Both the position numbers and the translations under genes were made by a program. This document shows positions 12,759 to 23,937 of a stretch of 64,000 nucleotides of DNA, one piece after another. Positions within the stretch are counted from its first letter, which is position 1. Every line of letters starts with the position of its first letter. Source of the DNA: Paramyrothecium sp. XJ0827 (taxonomy: Eukaryota; Ascomycota; Sordariomycetes; Hypocreales; Stachybotryaceae); contig JAJFPB010000003.1 of NCBI GenBank assembly GCA_020881915.1, positions 2,108,001 through 2,172,000 of the forward strand, read 5' to 3'. The notes below the pieces were generated by a model, which searched no databases, was not told the origin of the DNA, and was given only the letters and a program-made list of their open reading frames with translations.

Positions 12759-13304
12759 ATGTCGCCGTACCTTTGGAGACCGACACCGGACGCAATGTCG
12801 TTCGCAAAAGTCCAAGCAGAAACCCTCAACAAGTTTCTCCAGGCCTGGAAGGACCAGAGACCTGAAGAGATTACAGCGCTCTGGTCCGATGACTTCAAGC
12901 AACAGGTATTGCCATTGTCGCTGAAAGTACCTGCCAAGTCACGGAGCGAAGCTGCCGTCATGAATGCTATCCTCTCCTCCAAGTTGACAAATTGGAAGGT
13001 TTGCAATTTACTATCTGCTCCTAGTAATGAAAGGTCTGAGCCTATCTGACAATTATGGTAGCTAGAGATTCGAGAAATAGTTCATGATGCTTCGCGTGGC
13101 TCGGCCGCGGTATACGCCATTGCCGAAGCAGATACCCCAGTGCCAGGTGAAAAGTGGACAAATGAGTACTCGGTCTTTATATCATTCAGTGAGGATGGAA
13201 CGAAGATGACTAAACTCGAAGAAATGGTGGATACTGCATTCTTTCAGCACTTCTTCCCCAAGTTCCAGCAGTATCTGAGAGGCGGGGAACTAATGCATGA
13301 TTGA
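12759..13304 (+). CDS. SnoaL/NTF2-like small protein
   Basis: Small cone-shaped-barrel family whose members act as cyclases, dehydratases or hydroxylases on polyketides. Exons 12759-12998 and 13062-13304, a clean phase-0 junction (WK|LEIREIV); 160 aa. An N-terminal helix (FAKVQAETLNKFLQAWKDQ) is followed by beta-strand-like segments ending in TKLEEMVDTAFFQHFFPKF, the usual SnoaL-like finish. A second in-frame Met lies 14 residues into the chosen start. It is the last gene before the chitinase and, by position, the right edge of the cluster. No specific reaction can be assigned. Confidence 0.75.
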
Positions 13305-13415
13305 GCAGTTACCGAAACATCATTATAGTCCAAATGCAATTAACCTCTATTGAACCTCAACTCATGCCTTAGTAAGCAGAATAGATTTAGACCTATGCTA
13401 TGACCTCTCTATGTA

Positions 13416-16400
13416 TCAGTAGTGAGTAGACAGCTCCGTCATTGTCGGTGGCAGAGCCCATGGCAGCACGCCCAGTGTGATGCACATGAATCGACTCGCA
13501 AACGCATTATTAGGGCCCTGATCCCGAATATTACACACACTGCGCCGGTAGGACGAGCATGGCCGCCATTGCGCCCTCTTCCAGGCGCTATAGTCGCGTC
13601 CCTGCGCGGCATTCGCTGGCCCATTGACGAGGCGGCACGCCTGCGGCTGGTTCCCGCCCGACTCCTCGAGGTCACCCATGGGGAACTCGTCCAGCTGGCA
13701 CCGGGCCACGTTGTTCGCGTTCGGCTGTTGAGCCCTGGTTCGGAACGCCGCGTGTCGTTGGTTGTTCGCCCAGGAGAAGTACTTGCGGCTCGCGGGACGA
13801 CCGGCGTCTGGCTGGAAGACGGTGCGGCCATTGAGGACCTTGTCGACGGCCCACCGCTGGTTGTCGCACACCTCGTCCCAGCCCAGGTTGTACAGGCACG
13901 TATATGTGACGACACAGTCACAGTTGCCGCCGCCGCCTCCACCGCCGCCGCCGTTGCCAAAGTCGAGCAGCGGCCACTGGCCGTATGCGCTCCGCGTGCC
14001 GATGGTTGTCGGCGTGCCCTTGTTGGGTCCGCGCACGCTGCCGCCGAAGAGCCAACCGAAGAAGTCGCCGATCAGCCCGGCGATGAAGCCGATGGCCGCG
14101 ACGGCAACAGCAGTGGCAGCACAGACCGCGCCCAACAGGACGGCCACACCGAGCGTCTCCAGAGCCCCGATGGCTCCCAGGGCCGCACAAAGCGCGACGG
14201 AGGTCCCCAACGAACTCCCTTTGGCCCTTTTGTGTAGCACCATGCCGTGCTCATCCCGGATTATGAGAGATGATTCCGTGCTGCTACCACCAAGCTCACC
14301 TTGGCCAATGATGTTCAGGTTACCCGTGTTAGTGATGGGCGAGGGTTCAAAGCCGGAGCAACAGAAGGCCTGGTAACCGCCGATACACGTCAGGTCCCTG
14401 ACCTGGCCGTCCTGGTTCATGTGGTATGAATTCGTGTTCCGCGCGACCAGCGTCGCATTTCTATCTGAGCATGCGGGTGAGCAGGGGAAACCGACGCCGC
14501 GGAACCCTTCCCACCTGCATGTCCCCATGGTCGTCCCGGGGGCACAGCACAGCGTCTGGACCTCGCCCGGCCCGCAGAGAGTGCTTCGCTGGACGGCCGA
14601 CGCGGAGCCACGGGACTCCGTCACGTCAAAGTAGCCATCCGTACACTGCCCGCCGCAAAGGGACCAGTAGCAGCTGTCGGCCACGGCTTTCCGCCGCGTC
14701 GCCTCGGCCGCCTTGTCCTTGTACCCCTGCCTGAGCGAGTTGGAGATTCCGTTGGAGTTTCCGATGCCCAGCATGTCGTCCATGCTTGCACCGGTGTTGT
14801 CCTGGTCAATGGACCACTGCCGTCCGCCAACCGCCCACGAGTCAGTGTCTGCCCGTTGTTGCTGGTACACCAGAGTTGATCAGTTAAGGGCTACTTACAA
14901 TCATGACTCCGCCCAGGCACCGCCTGTTTGCTAGACTGATCTTCTGCTGCATCGTGACGCCGTCGTCGTAGCTGATCCACTGGTCGTTGTTCCATTGCAT
15001 CCATTTGACGCCCGCCTTTTCGTCGTACGACTCCCTCGCGATGCCGGACGCCAGGATGCGTTTGATCTCCGAGTTGGTCAGCGTGCCGGCGTTATTGGAG
15101 CACTGCCCGGGGTTCGCGCCGGCAGTGAAACGACAAATCCCATTTGGCACGCTGCACGACGGGTCGGCCAGCGTGAAGGACCGTCCGTACCAGCCCAAGC
15201 CCAGCGTCACCTGCGCTGGGTTGACGCCTGCACGCCACATCAACTCGAGATTGTTTTCGATGTCGGTCAGGTTGGTGTGCGGGCGGATAAAGGGTCCTGT
15301 AAACCGGTTGCTCGAGTCCCAGACGCCGTGGATGTCATAGCTCATGACGTTGAACCAGTTGATGCTGCGCGCCATGGCTGGCAGGTTAAAGTTCTGCAAG
15401 TACCAGAAGGACGAAGGAATCGCGACACTGATTCCGCGCGTCCCCAGCGCCGCCCGGAGCTCCGAGAGGAAGATGGGGTAGTTGGCGAAGTCGGCCGCCA
15501 CGCCGCCGCGGTCCTCGGCACCGGGGTACTCCCAGTCAAGGTCGACACCGTCGAAACCATATGTCTGCATGAAGTTCAGCAGACTGCTGATGAATGCCCT
15601 CCGGTTGGCCGCGCTGCTAGCCATGTTGCTGAACGCACGCCGCGTGTCGGGCACGTTGCCCGGGTCGTTAAACGACCAGCCACCAACGGCGATCCACGTC
15701 TCCAGCCCGGGCTTCCTGCGCTTGATCGAAGTGAAGCGCGACAGCAGCGTACCCGCGTTGGCATCCATTGGCGTAATCTGGAAAGTCGATGGATCAAAGA
15801 AGGCAAAGGAGAATATGACGTGCGTCAGGCCCGACACATCCAGGTCCTCGGGTGGGACGGCGTCGCAAGATTTCATGGTCGACCAGCTCGCGTAGTAGCC
15901 GATCCGGCGGTTCCCGACCGCACTGCCGCCCGAGCTGGCGCACAAGGGGCTGGGTGCAGGACCGCAGCTCCCGAAGCCATCTTGGCACCCATTGCCGCAA
16001 AATTCGGAAGTGCTGCCGCCTGCATTTTGTCAAGGCTCCAAGTCAGCTTTTGATCCATCAAACCCGATAGAGATAACTCAGAAACCAGTGCCCATGGTAC
16101 TCACAAAACCCGTACTGGGAGCAGCAGACGTTCAGAGGGCATGATGCGCTTGCAGGATCCGCATACTGTCCGCAAGGTGCTTTGGCGTCGCAGTTGCTGA
16201 TACAGACGTCAGGGGCGCAACTGGACGGGGCGTACGAGCAAACACCCGTGTTGCTGCAGCAAGCGCCGTTTCTGCAGGGCTGGCCGGGCGCACAAACACC
16301 TTCTGGTAGGTCATCTGACTGTCGCTTCTTCAGTAGGGGAAGAGAGTTTGGGCTCATGCGATCAAGCCGTGCGTCTGGGTTGTCGGAAAGGAACCGGATC

Positions 16401-16627
16401 AGAGGTTCATTTCTGAACCTTGGTGTCTTGTCCGAGTATGCCTGGTAGAGAGGCTTTATGGTTGAGGATGAGTTCCTTGGTAAAGCATCCGGCCTGTTGG
16501 ATGCGGCAGGCAGCGCGGACGAGGTTCCTGGCCTCGATGTCTGTGAACTTTCGCCGCTCTGCTCTCGTGCCTGGGAATGCCCATGACGGACAAGAAGAAA
16601 AAAGCTGAACGGCAGCAGCAGTTTCAT
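13416..16627 (-). CDS. Secreted GH18 chitinase with ChtBD1 and a C-terminal NucA/NucB-like DNase domain
   Basis: Hydrolyses chitin, and may also carry a nuclease. Exons 16105-16627, 14899-16019, 13416-14816; 1014 aa. Signal peptide about 1-20. Cys-rich chitin-binding segments occupy about 115-195; intron 1 splits one of them at CCSQYGF|CGSTSEFC. GH18 runs about 213-560 with the catalytic DGVDLDWEYPG and acid Glu338. Intron 2 (14817-14898) rejoins GGVMI|WSIDQDN. Then follow a Cys-rich linker, a strongly hydrophobic Ala/Gly segment (about 750-812), a run of nine Gly, and about 840-965 a region with RCQLDEFPMG, a following GG, RLV and NAAQG, the NucA/NucB DNase pattern. Subgroup C chitinases resemble killer-toxin alpha subunits. 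The GH18 part is secure; the nuclease call is moderately sure. Confidence 0.88.
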
Positions 16628-17382
16628 CGTGGCAGTTAGGCTGCTGAGTCCACAAGTCTTGCTAAAACTAGAACTTGTTTCGGCAAAAGAGAGGCAAGAA
16701 CACCACCGTTGTCTACTAGAGAAGCAGACGATACCCGGCGGGCGATGGGACCAAGCACCATGAAGCGCTTGAGGAGAACAGAAAGCTAATTACCATTTCA
16801 GGTGGTAATGTCTAGGTCAGGGGCATCCCAGGCTTATTTCCGGGTTGTCTATCGGTTGATATCAATATTGGCTTGGCCTCCAATCATGACGGACACTTAC
16901 CACGGCTCATACTCTGACTTACAGATAAATCTTACAGGGTGGGTGGGACAACCCCGCACCTTGATAACCGCCAAGTAAAGGGGTGGTGTCTATTTCTCTT
17001 GTAGGGTTGCATAGTCTATGCGGCCAGCAGGCTGTAAGGAACTGAGGATTCCTGTACGACGCTGTTGCAGCCTTGGCAGCTTAAGGCTTTGGAGCTCGCG
17101 CTAGATAGGGCAATTTATTGGAAGAAAAGGGGCTTATCCGTGATGTTACATTCGAGAGTCACCTGGCCGCCGCAGCCGCCGTATACTAGTCTGAAAGCCC
17201 CTCCTCCTGTCCGGGATTATGAGCCCGCTCTCCCTGATAGCTACTGAGACAGCTACCGGGATCTTTTCACCTGGTGCCATCAGCGTGTTAACCCTCACGC
17301 TGGAGTTAAAGGCTCTTTTTTCTTCCTAGAATGGGATTTTGAGCCAACCGTCCAGAGCAGTGTCGTTCCTACCCCGAGCAAT
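16628..17382. promoter_or_regulatory. Shared promoter of the divergent chitinase/LysM pair
   Basis: A 755-bp head-to-head spacer between two secreted chitin-active genes, which suggests joint expression. I see no specific binding site that I would defend. Confidence 0.4.
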
Positions 17383-19664
17383 ATGCCTCTCCCTAGGCTC
17401 TCCTGGGCTGTCTTGCTTGTTGCTTGGACAGGCTGGATTTCCGCCGACTTCACCTTATACAAAGCCTACAATGCCGATGCCCTGATAGCTGGGCTTGCCC
17501 TAAGCGACACTTGCCTGCAAGCGCTGTAAGTCCGCCAGCTACACGTCCGGCAATAACTTGAGGACACATCTTAACGCGCATATACACTTTCACAGAAATA
17601 CTACTGTCACTTGCAATGAGACTGTGATCAATCTCGCTGGCCAAGGCGCAGATATTCATTGTAAGACTGCTCCGTAATCATTACTGGCACGTCTCTCACA
17701 GACAAACTCCAGACTGGACAGCTACGGACTTGACGCAACTCTGCTCTTCTGCCTGCACTGCATCTCTCAATGCTTGGGAAAGTAGGGTCAACAGAGTATG
17801 TGCAGAGGAGACGACGATCCAGAATGGCATCATCGTCAAAGCCAGGGCACTCCCCCTGACCTTCACTTACAATGTCGGGCTCGTGTGCACGCGTGATCAA
17901 GCAGCCTCTAGATGGTGCTTCCTGGATTCCCAGACGTGGCAAGGCAGTGACTACATCCGCTGGGACCCAGACATGTGCTTCAGCGACGGTAACGACAACA
18001 GCACCGTTGCGCCGGAGTGCGAGGACCCGGGCTTTGACGTTGACGAGGTCGACGACGACATGTCTGGCATTAAGAACCTCTACGACAAGGATCTGGTAAG
18101 AAACAGGTCGTTCAGAACACAAAAACAGCAAAAGACCTTCTGACAAGCGCAGTACTGCAGTGAATGTTTCCTGCGGATATACCGCCAGCGGCTTCTGAAT
18201 CCCTGGCTACCCAACGCCAACTTCACAGACTACCTAATCGACCAGTTTGACGACATTCAGCGCGAGTGCTCTACCAGTTTTCCCTATTCAACCTCGGCGT
18301 CGACGCTGTACGTGGGAGAGGCAACTTCCACGACTACTACCGCAGCGACCGCGACAGGTCCGTCTACGACGGCAACGCCTACCTGCCAGGGCCAAATGGT
18401 ACAGCCGCTGGACAATTGGCTCACCTGTGACGACCTATCTGACACGTGAGTATAAGATCCTGGAACGCTTACCTCAGCCGAGGCACCGTCCCGATACTAA
18501 GAGTTGCTCTGAATAGCTACAACATCTCCACTGGGGATGCACGGGTAGCCACCGGGGACAACAGCTGCTTTTTTGATAGGCCACTTTGTGTGCCTCTGCC
18601 GTGCGAACTTGACATCGTCTGGGACCGCGCAACATGGTATTTTATTTCTCTTCAAAAGGATATTCGTGGTATCCAGGCAGCCTACGATGGGGTCTACATA
18701 CTGACTACGATCCTAGCGACCAGCTTGCCGAAAGATACTCCAACTCGACTTACACAGTCACACTCATGCAGTTCCTCAGCTGGAATCGCAACATCCAGGG
18801 GAGCTGTTCTGGCGTTGCTGCAGGGCAGCGCGTATGCAAAGGGCAAGTCCAGATATCCCCAATCCTGACTAGATTGATACCACTGTGGTGTGCGTGGTAG
18901 ACTGACCCAAGACACTCTTGAGCAGCTCTCCGGGCGGTACAGCACCCAAACCAAACGCAACAATAACCGCCCCCGGCGCCACTGGCTCGGCGACTTACTA
19001 TGAGACTGCGACGCCCGCCAACCCGACGCAGAGCGGTACCATCAGCCAGTGCGGCGCCTATTATCTCATCGCGCCCGGCGACGATTGCTTCACGGTGAAC
19101 CAACGATTCAACCTGGCCGCCGGCAAGCTGTGGGAGTGGAACACGTATCTTAACGACGCGTGCACCAACCTCTGGCTCGGCTACGATGCCTGCGTCGCCC
19201 CTGTAACACCTAAGCGGCCTTCTGCCGACGGCACCTGCCCACGCGGCGTCACCTGCCAGGGGAGTGCCTTCGGGGACTGCTGCTCGCCGTTTGGCTTCTG
19301 CGGTAGCGGGCCCGAGTACTGCGGTGATGACGACGGAGGTGGCGGTTCGGAGACTGACGACGGCACATGCGGCCCCGACTACGGCGGGACCGTGTGCACG
19401 CCGCAGTTCGGCAGCTGCTGCAGTATCTACGGCTTTTGTGGGTCCGGCTCGGACTACTGCGCGCCGGGGAACTGCCATTCGGGTGACTGTGAGCCCGACA
19501 TAGGCGGCCCCTCCACGAACGGGGAGTGCGGACCCAACAATGCGGGGAATAAGACGTGCACGGGGACGCAGTTTGGGGCTTGCTGCTCGATACATGGCTT
19601 CTGCGGCGATGGGAATGACTATTGTAAGGGGTCAAACTGTTACAGCGGCGCCTGTGTCCCTTGA
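17383..19664 (+). CDS. Secreted LysM and chitin-binding (ChtBD1) protein
   Basis: Binds chitin or chitin oligomers outside the cell; such proteins are commonly paired with subgroup C chitinases (TAL6-type in Trichoderma). Seven exons: 17383-17525, 17596-17660, 17713-18095, 18153-18445, 18517-18636, 18717-18842, 18926-19664; 622 aa. Signal peptide about 1-22. A Cys-rich N-terminal half of unknown fold reaches residue 300. Two to three LysM repeats follow ([23 protein letters not shown] with [12 protein letters not shown], and [18 protein letters not shown]). Then come three ChtBD1 domains, each with a CCSxxGFCG core. The last intron uses a GC donor (gcaagt at 18843), needed to keep CKG|SPGGT in frame. 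Confidence 0.88.
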
Positions 19665-19977
19665 GCCGACAAGCAGGCTTAGTTGGGTTGGTTTTTCCGC
19701 CGTCTGGCTGTTTCCTGCAGCTTCTGATCCTAGTCTCATCTCACTTGGTTGTTTACTTCACTAGGGTCTCCCATTGAGGAAAGTCTTCATGCTGTGAGGG
19801 ATGATGCATGTGATCGGTCAGTGAAGCGACTACAATGTTCCGGCCGCGAGTTAGGCAAATCCTCGACGACGTAGGGTGCCATCCATGGATGGCGTGAAAG
19901 CATTCTTAAGTCCCTCACGGCAGTAGCAGAGCTACTCCTCAAGGAGATGTTAACTCGTCTTCAATTTGCAACCACGG
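19665..19977. other. Convergent spacer
   Basis: A 313-bp tail-to-tail gap between the LysM gene and the unknown 500-aa gene; nothing recognisable. Confidence 0.5.
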
Positions 19978-21480
19978 TCACCAGCTTGAAGGGATCGTGT
20001 AATCCGTCAAATTCACCGTAGCATCCTTGAACACCTCCATCGAGCCCTGCACTCCGTGCGGCCCGACAGACCAGACTCCTCGCTCAACCAGGCTCGCCCA
20101 GTGGTCCAGCAGCCGCTCCAAGCGCTGGGGTCGGTTTGGGTTCCCCCCAAATGGTTTGAATCCATGCTGGAAAAGTTCGTCGGCCGCTCCATCCTTCAAC
20201 TCCCTCCCGCTGCTGAAGCTGGCGCCGTAGAGGTTGAAGGGGAGCAGCAGCCGGAACGCCTCCTCGGTCACCTCGGGATCTGACCGGACGACGCACTCGC
20301 TGTAGAGACCTGGCGGCACCCGAGACGGGAATGTGATGCCGTCTGGTACCGCACCTTGCCTGTCGTCCCAGTAGGAGCGGAACGAGGACCTCCGGCCTGA
20401 AACGTCGACCTGCGGAGCATCCACCTCGCTGAAGAAGATGTACACGGGCGGCACGATCCCTTCCCGCGCTGTGCCGTCCCATTGCGGAACGCGCCGTGGC
20501 AGGTGGATGAAGGGCTGTGCGCTGGCGAAAGCAGCTGCGGATGCGGGAGGGAGAGAGAGCCCCGGCGCGATCTGGTGGATGTGCCGGGGACGGTGCGCAA
20601 GGCCCAGGAAGGCGCGTGCGAAGGAGGGATCTGGGATTTTGGCTTCGTCTATGGCCGCAGGCGTAAGCAAGGGCTCACCGGGCCGGTTGTCATCGTCGGC
20701 CGTTGCTCCGGTGCTCTGCCGACGACGCACCTCTATGGCGTCACAGAGCCGGTCCCATGCCGCAACGCACCCCTCTACTTGTTCATCTGCATACGGCCGC
20801 CATTCCCAGTTCCCGATTTTGATGCCGTCATACAGGGCCGGTGCGTTGGTCGGAGTGGCAACCACCTTCCTAAGTCTCATCATTGCTATCCAGTTGGAGA
20901 GAATCGTCTCCAGGGGGTGCCAGCTCTGCGGGTGCTCATCCACTGGAAACGCATACTCTGTGTCGTCCGGGTGCACGAAGAAGGAGGCGAGGTGGTGGCC
21001 TTGGTGGTAGAGCATGCCGCCGCCTGACTTGCCGTCGCAGGCGTCCATGTGGGAGAGGTACAGGCGCACTATGGAGTCCTCGGGCTCATCTTCATCGTCC
21101 GCAGTCTCGTTGTCGAAAAGACCATTAGACTCGCCACCAGGGCCTGGCATACCTCCAACAAAGTAGAAGAGCGGGATATCAGGCATGCGTGCCTCAGTGA
21201 GGAAGGCAGCCAGGGAGTGATGTAGTCTTGGGCGGACAGCCTCAGCCGCCTGGCCATGTGAGCTAAAGTACGTAGCACGGCTGCCCTCAGCAGCTAGGTT
21301 GAGCCGACCGTCCACCGCCAGGCAGTAATCAACAAGGTAATTGTGGAGGGCGGCGCATCGCGCGTGGTCCATGCCATCAAGATCCATTCGCGGAGGGTTG
21401 TTGGGTGTGACGAGTTGGTCGTCGATGCTAGGAAGTTGGGGCGCCGACATGGCGGCGTCGGAGCGTCTGTTTTCCTCCAT
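19978..21480 (-). CDS. Conserved-looking 500-aa protein of unknown function
   Basis: Single exon, ATG to TGA, cytosolic by appearance: no signal peptide or membrane segment. I do not recognise a named domain. Residues about 90-230 contain PLFYFVGGMPGPGGESN, an acidic stretch, then GGGMLYHQGHHLASFF and HPQSWHPLETILSNWI, which have the feel of a globular fold. The second half is proline- and arginine-rich in places and ends in a tryptophan. The codon use is GC-rich, like the chitinase. It sits convergent with the LysM gene, immediately beside the chitinase/LysM pair. Whether it protects against or works with the chitinase is speculation. Confidence 0.75.
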   Translation of the reverse strand: MEENRRSDAAMSAPQLPSIDDQLVTPNNPPRMDLDGMDHARCAALHNYLVDYCLAVDGRLNLAAEGSRATYFSSHGQAAEAVRPRLHHSLAAFLTEARMPDIPLFYFVGGMPGPGGESNGLFDNETADDEDEPEDSIVRLYLSHMDACDGKSGGGMLYHQGHHLASFFVHPDDTEYAFPVDEHPQSWHPLETILSNWIAMMRLRKVVATPTNAPALYDGIKIGNWEWRPYADEQVEGCVAAWDRLCDAIEVRRRQSTGATADDDNRPGEPLLTPAAIDEAKIPDPSFARAFLGLAHRPRHIHQIAPGLSLPPASAAAFASAQPFIHLPRRVPQWDGTAREGIVPPVYIFFSEVDAPQVDVSGRRSSFRSYWDDRQGAVPDGITFPSRVPPGLYSECVVRSDPEVTEEAFRLLLPFNLYGASFSSGRELKDGAADELFQHGFKPFGGNPNRPQRLERLLDHWASLVERGVWSVGPHGVQGSMEVFKDATVNLTDYTIPSSW

Positions 21481-22079
21481 TCTCAGGGAAGTTGTGTTGA
21501 TTGTAAGTCAACGTTGCCATTTGGAGGCGACTGCATGTCTAGTCTATGGATTACTGGAGAGAAATCTTTTGCGTAGCATTGATGCTGACCGCCAAGCATC
21601 ACCCCACCTGGCGACCAAGGCAGGTACTAGTCGCCACCGTGAATAGATGAGATCCACTGTTGCCCACGCCAGTAGACGCTGCTGTTGCGTAGTAAGTCGT
21701 GCAGCCTCGAATCGGAATGCCTTGTGCGTTTGCCACGCCTTGGTGAACCTTAGGACAAAGATACGATCTATGGCCATGTATGTATAGAGTGGTTAATAGG
21801 AATGACTAGGAAATAGTGGATACAGGTGGTTTTTCCTCGACCCCTGCGCATGATAGGACTTGTGAACTAGTTTTTATAGCTGGTAACACAGTATCATCGG
21901 TGGTAACATAGTATCATCGGAACGTGCATTTTCTACATCGAAAAATGTTACGCCGCGAATTGATTAACTCTTCTTCTTACTTCAAAACCTCTCTCCTCAT
22001 ATTACTAGTATCCTTATACTAATAGAATGCAGCCGCTTTGCTTTCCCTCTCCTCTAACTAAAGCATCCCTGGACCTGGA
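21481..22079. other. Spacer with a short direct repeat
   Basis: Promoter-side spacer of the 500-aa gene. A roughly 19-bp unit, GGTAACAYAGTATCATCGG, is present twice in tandem at about 21882-21920. No gene supported. Confidence 0.5.
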
Positions 22080-22708
22080 GAGTCTCGGCCAGCCAGAGGT
22101 TCCAACAAACTAGTTGTACCCACGAGACGGCTTTACCCTTAAAACCTCAAGATGGTATAGACGCCTTGTAGGAGTGAACCCACGAAATGACGTGCGGCCG
22201 AGGTGCCAATATGGCCGTCGAAGTGGTTGGCCTCTCACCTGCGTTAAGGACAGCATGTGAGTTGGTGCGCCCTTTCGGTGCTGTCATTAGCAATGGGATG
22301 CACAATGCTGAGGTTAATCGCCTCGGTGGCGAGTGCGTGGTTGCTATCATTAATGTGCCGGCGGATTCCTTGGCCCGGAATGGAGGGTTATGGGTGAGTT
22401 TGCATTGTTCTCTTATACTTAAAATCTATTCATGACCATCTCATCCCTTTTGAGGAAAACTTTGGTCTATAAATGGGCCGTTGCCCTGTCAGGCCTGTCT
22501 CAGATCTGTCTTCACAGAGGCCCTGTCAGTATTGCGGAAAACCAACTGCAACCAGGTTTGTCACTCGTCATTCTTCTTTGTCAATCGTTCAAAATTGATT
22601 CTGTTTAGTTTCATGCATAAGCAGATAATGCGCCTTTCTTCCGCAGTCGAGGGTTATGCCTTGTTCAGCAGACAGTGTGAAGGTGCAAAAGTGGTATTTA
22701 AGCCTTGA
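22080..22708 (+). pseudogene. Decayed zinc-binding alcohol dehydrogenase (MDR family), 3' part
   Basis: Relic of the nucleotide-binding and C-terminal part of a medium-chain dehydrogenase. In order, the frames show GIDAL, then two in-frame stops near 22165-22175, then THEMTCGRGANMAVEVVG and LRTACELVRPFGAV, a shift, GRCPVR near 22470, another shift into FTEALSVLRKT, and finally MRLSSAVEGYALF ending KVVFKP at 22708. This is the normal order of the family's C-terminal half. The two stops sit where Gln or Arg codons are expected, fitting C-to-T changes. The N-terminal catalytic half was not found. Confidence 0.85.
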
Positions 22709-23255
22709 TTGTTTCTGGCAACAGAGTCGATACAATATTCATTGTGAATTCTTGCATTGAGTTTTGGGATAATCGTTGCAACTGTTCAATAGAAGTAGAG
22801 AAACCTGGCACTACTATTTGCGAAAAAGTTGCCGTGTCGAGCAGCCACAATCGGGAAGAAAAACAGTCAACTTTGTGATGATAAGAGAAACGATGGAAAT
22901 AAGATAACATAATTATACACTGAATCATCACTAAGAGAAATCAGAGCTCCGCAGTGATTGGATTTGCTTTGAGATGTTCGGATATGTGTTGGTACCCAAA
23001 GTTGTCTTATATTAATAAGCGACACACTGCCAGAACAGCATGTTCATCGATATAGGCATAGGTACTATGTGTTACATTCTGAAGTAAAGTAACGGCTTTT
23101 GACACCCCCTCTGCAGTGAGTTAAATTTGCACTATGGCTGATTGAAGTTAAAGGATCTAGCATTGCTTACTACACGCGCGAGTCCGCAATGTGCCCTGAG
23201 TTGGTTCAAGAAACTAGTATACAAGCTCTAAGCCTTAGAACAGACTTCAACCCTC
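22709..23255. other. Spacer between pseudogene and CFEM gene
   Basis: A 547-bp AT-leaning gap downstream of both flanking elements. No supported feature. Confidence 0.5.
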
Positions 23256-23937
23256 TTAAAAGGCAACGGCGAGAGCACCGAGAGCCAACATGGCGGCCAC
23301 ACCGACAGGGCCGGTAGCCGCGGCTCCGTTGGGGACAGTGGGAGTGGTCGAGGGCGCAGTGCCGTTGAGGGACTGCGTCAGGGTAGGGACAGAGTGAGCG
23401 GCACTGGCAGAGCTAGATGCAGCCGCAACGGTGGTCGAAGAGCTCACCGCAGGAGCCGACTGGTGAGCGCTGGCAGCGCTGGTGCTCTCGACGGCGGCAG
23501 AGCTGGCCTCAGCTGCTTGGGTGGTCGTGGTCGTAGGAACAGCGGCGGCGGAGGTCGAGGCGGGCTGCTGAACGGCAGTGCTGGCCGCGTTGTGGGCGGA
23601 TGTAGCAGCTGAGCAGAAGGGAATAGCAGCAGGCATGACCTGGTCTGTCGGGGCAAGTTAACCACGACTACGGGCGATGTAAAATCTGCGAGGTCAACTT
23701 ACCCAGCGCAACGTTGGTGCCGCACGACTGGACAACGCAGAGGGTTCCCGCGCGGTAGATTGCCTCGTAGTTGGCCTGGATGCACCAGCACCAAGCGTCA
23801 TCGAGGGCGCAGTCGGTCGCCTCCGTCGTGGCGTCGCTGAGGCAGTCGAGCGAGCAGTCGGGGAAGTAGTCGGCGCGGTCCTGGGCCACGACGAGCTGGA
23901 TGGCCAGGGCGGCCAAGGACAGGACAGAGGTCTTCAT
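23256..23937 (-). CDS. CFEM-domain GPI-anchored cell-wall protein
   Basis: Extracellular cysteine-rich protein; some CFEM proteins capture heme or iron at the wall, others act in adhesion or host interaction. Exons 23703-23937 and 23256-23644; 207 aa. Signal peptide 1-18 (MKTSVLSLAALAIQLVVA). The CFEM domain spans about 20-95 with all eight cysteines (FPDC, LDC, TDC, AWCWC, TLC, QSC, PFC) and an Asp-rich DDAWCWC core where the heme-binding Asp lies. A Ser/Thr/Ala-rich stalk of about 90 residues follows, then a C-terminal hydrophobic tail typical of GPI attachment. About 455 bp upstream is a palindrome of GATA-type iron-regulator sites, annotated separately. Confidence 0.93.

Noticed and set aside
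14995..16053. 352-codon open frame antisense to the chitinase
   Set aside because: Arg/Gly/Ala-rich shadow of a GC-rich gene with no domain; the minus-strand GH18 reading is unambiguous.
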